The position numbers and the translations under genes were made by a program. A model generated the notes under the pieces. The model was given only the letters and a program-made list of their open reading frames with translations, did no database searches and was not told the origin of the DNA. From the NCBI GenBank assembly GCA_964019425.1, contig OZ025855.1:248001-312000 (forward strand): a stretch of 64,000 nt of DNA. Direction: 5' to 3'. Positions 62,201 through 64,000 of the stretch are shown one piece after another. Position 1 is the first letter of the stretch. Every line of letters begins with the position of its first letter. The DNA comes from Flectonema sp. DT1601. Its lineage: Eukaryota > Euglenozoa > Diplonemea > Diplonemida > Diplonemidae.

Positions 62201-64000
62201 GTTTTATCATTAGCTTCTTACTGTTTACATTCCAATTAACAGCTATGCTTTCAGGAAAAAGGTCAATTTCCCACAGTCGGTATTTCTTTGCTTTGATTTC
62301 ATTTTTATTTCGATTAGCTATTTCTCTAAAACTATTAAATATGAAATCAAGAAAATCCCGTCTTCTCTGCATCTCTTTATCAACACCTTCCTTTGATAGA
62401 CTCCAGTTGGGTGTGGTTGGGGAGAGTCCATTTGATTCTCTAAGAATTTTAATATTATTGGTTTCAATTGTATTCATCACACAGCTTTCATGAATTCGGT
62501 TTTGGAGAGATGTCAACAGAGATGAGAAATGATCAACTGACGATTCTGTTTTACTAAACGCGTCGAACAAATTCGACAAGAATCGAACTTGTTCTCTTCG
62601 ATCATCACAACATGAAACAGTTAACCTCGATGTTATATTGTCATAATCATATAATCTGTGTAACCCTAATAATGGATTGATGTTGCCTTTAAAGAACTCC
62701 TTCTTAAGTTCAGTGTTTGCCATTATCGTTTCATCATTTATTTCAGACAATCTAAATACAGACCTCTGATGAACCATATCAACCGTCGTGAGTATTTCTT
62801 TAATGTAATGATCAGCTATGCGTTCAGCTAGTTCGCTGCAATAACGTTTTGCTAATGATTTGCTTTTTAAGTTTATTTGTTCTTCGTGGTCTTCATCAAT
62901 TTGTGTTGTGGTGGTTGTCAGAGTTTTAATGTTTTTGTGAAATTCGGTTTCAAGAATTTCTATTTCTGACAATACAGATTTAACAATACTAAAACGATCG
63001 TTTAGTGATGTTTGTGTTTCGTTGTATAAGTTAGTAAGTGATGTCACAATCGAATATATTTGTTGTATCAAATGAATGTGTTGATCATGGAGTCTAATGT
63101 GTTTGTTTCTGATGTATTTTTCATTCTGTTCAAAGGTATTAAAATCAGCTTCCTCATCAATATTAGATACTAAATTGAACTGTTGACTGTGAAGCATATC
63201 AAGCATCGCATAGCTGGACTTTAAATTCACCTCTTGAACCTGACAACTAGATCTATATTGTAAAAATAATTTCAACTGAGTCACAGTATTTGTTAATACT
63301 GTTGTCGTTTTGTCTGTATGTTCTGAGTGAAGTCTTGTTATATAACCGTCATGAAGAATTCGAGGTAACTCCCAAGACTTTGATCTCCACAATGGACAAC
63401 CCTCGAATAAGATTGGAACGGGTGTTCCGCTTGTTATAAGTAAACCACTACTACTACTGGTGGTACTACAACTTGTTAGTTCGATGACATTGGTAGTAGT
63501 AAGCTGAAAATCATGAATACATGATGGGACTGTACAATCCTGATAGATGAATCTGTTTAAGCAATTTCCAACCTCTGTGTAATAGAAATGGGTGATTGAA
63601 GCCGTGTGATCTATGATTATTTTATTTAATTGTTTTAATTGATTTTCAATTTTCTCATCTAATCCGTCTGGTACTGTTGTGTCACTCTGAACATACCAAT
63701 TACTTAAAATGATGTCAAGATTTTCTTCAACAGAGTTCAGAAGATGTTTTCCAACTCTAACACGCTGATAGAGTTCATCATAACAGTCGCTGATGATTTT
63801 ATCTGATTGAAATGGTTGAGTTGATAATTGCCTAATGTTGTTCCAATATAATAAAGTTGCTTTGTTTATTATCTTACTGACAGTTGAATTGCCATCTAGA
63901 TAACTTCCCAAAGACTTATGACTTATCGTATTACTTGATTTTTCAAGAAACTGCGCAAGCGCAATAGTACTCACATATCTTACGGACACAGCAGCATTCC
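53207..64000 (-). CDS. Giant coiled-coil protein, nine exons visible, 5' end beyond window
   Basis: Minus-strand exons: 60218-64000 (open to the edge), 59291-59859, 58779-59216, 58459-58713, 58222-58390, 57701-58138, 55833-57628, 54351-55764 and 53207-54276. All phases agree, giving 3,309 residues. Introns are 358, 74, 65, 68, 83, 72, 68 and 74 nt. Donors are GTATGT, GTTTGT, GTGTGT, GTATGA and GTATTG; acceptors mostly end in CACAG or TACAG; one intron has AATACTAACAT. The fifth exon (58222-58390) is only 56 codons. The product is mostly charged helix with heptad-like stretches. A motif EWMYNLEALEKEYQ occurs in the exons at 59291 and 58779, and in weaker form (EWMYNLDCLDTQMKQ) in the exon at 55833. 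I do not recognise the family. Size and coiled coils suggest a cytoskeletal, centriolar or flagellar scaffold, which is inference. The C-terminus is NSNRSRDIKRWISDNNNPS-like and basic. Confidence 0.75.
57629..57700 (-). other. Stop-free 72-nt intron in the coiled-coil gene
   Basis: The donor GTTTGTATTA and acceptor AACCACAG match the other introns of this gene. The intervening 72 nt are a multiple of three and have no stop, so an open frame runs straight through it. Encoded, it would insert GLYYFHFIENSKKKKLFLNN, which is unlike the surrounding protein. Removal joins VMG to SLSATDGEW as VM-E-SLSATDGEW. Confidence 0.65.
59860..60217 (-). other. Longest intron of the coiled-coil gene (358 nt)
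   Basis: The donor is GTATGT just after GISA and the acceptor AAAACACAG just before NIVERVQTDS, phase 1 on both sides. It is about five times longer than the other introns of the gene. No gene or repeat is evident inside, although several AG-rich alternative acceptors occur near its 3' end. Confidence 0.6.

Overview
The window is nuclear DNA from a eukaryote, most likely a heterotrophic protist. It is AT-rich with many long A/T homopolymers. Protein-coding genes are interrupted by short GT-AG introns (65-89 nt where I could place them, with two longer ones), some carrying a TACTAAC-type branch motif. The families are eukaryotic: copine, OATP-like transporter, ankyrin/F-box, UBA-like, and a giant coiled-coil protein. 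Every gene I can support lies on the minus strand, and most start codons sit a few to about 60 nt downstream of a pyrimidine tract ending in AG. One-directional gene order plus acceptor-like sites at gene starts resembles lineages with polycistronic transcription and spliced-leader trans-splicing (euglenozoans, dinoflagellates and relatives). The frequent cis-introns argue against a typical trypanosomatid. I cannot name the species.

The left part (1-29.6 kb) is a segmentally duplicated accessory region. In transcription order (right to left) the ideal unit is: a leucine-rich-repeat (LRR) gene with an N-terminal ubiquitin-like domain, a conserved 3' flank with a G-quadruplex motif, sometimes a small secreted-protein gene, a four-transmembrane amastin-like gene, then a conserved spacer with a foldable hairpin. 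There are six LRR genes, six four-TM genes, two copies of the small secreted gene, six spacers and six 3' flanks. The four-TM genes are almost invariant. The LRR genes keep an almost identical first ~176 codons but carry 17, 15, 14, 9, 9 or 6 full 25-residue repeats. Debris marks past rearrangement: four leftover ubiquitin-like fragments, a truncated copy of the neighbouring copine gene, a copied piece of its 5' flank, and a 1-kb insertion bounded by direct repeats. The copine gene is cut by the left edge.

The middle part (29.6-41.9 kb) holds a secreted protein of probable beta-propeller fold with one intron, a YghU-type glutathione transferase, a 4-kb gene-free stretch full of homopolymer tracts, a large surface protein (cysteine-rich head, CUB-like domain, ~410-residue Pro-Thr stalk, seven-TM tail), a tandem hairpin repeat and a small membrane protein.

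The right part (42-64 kb) looks like ordinary core genome: a 2,108-residue ankyrin/F-box protein in two exons, an OATP-family transporter, a small basic UBA-like protein, and a gene of at least nine exons encoding over 3,300 residues of mostly helical protein with a thrice-repeated Trp-Tyr-Asn-Leu motif. This last gene runs off the right edge.

The strongest candidate for something new is the left-hand array: a tandem ubiquitin-like/LRR family whose members differ in exact 25-residue steps, each followed by a G4 motif and, in several units, an invariant four-TM gene. It looks like a locus built to diversify repeat-protein ectodomains or binding surfaces by recombination; that role is inference.
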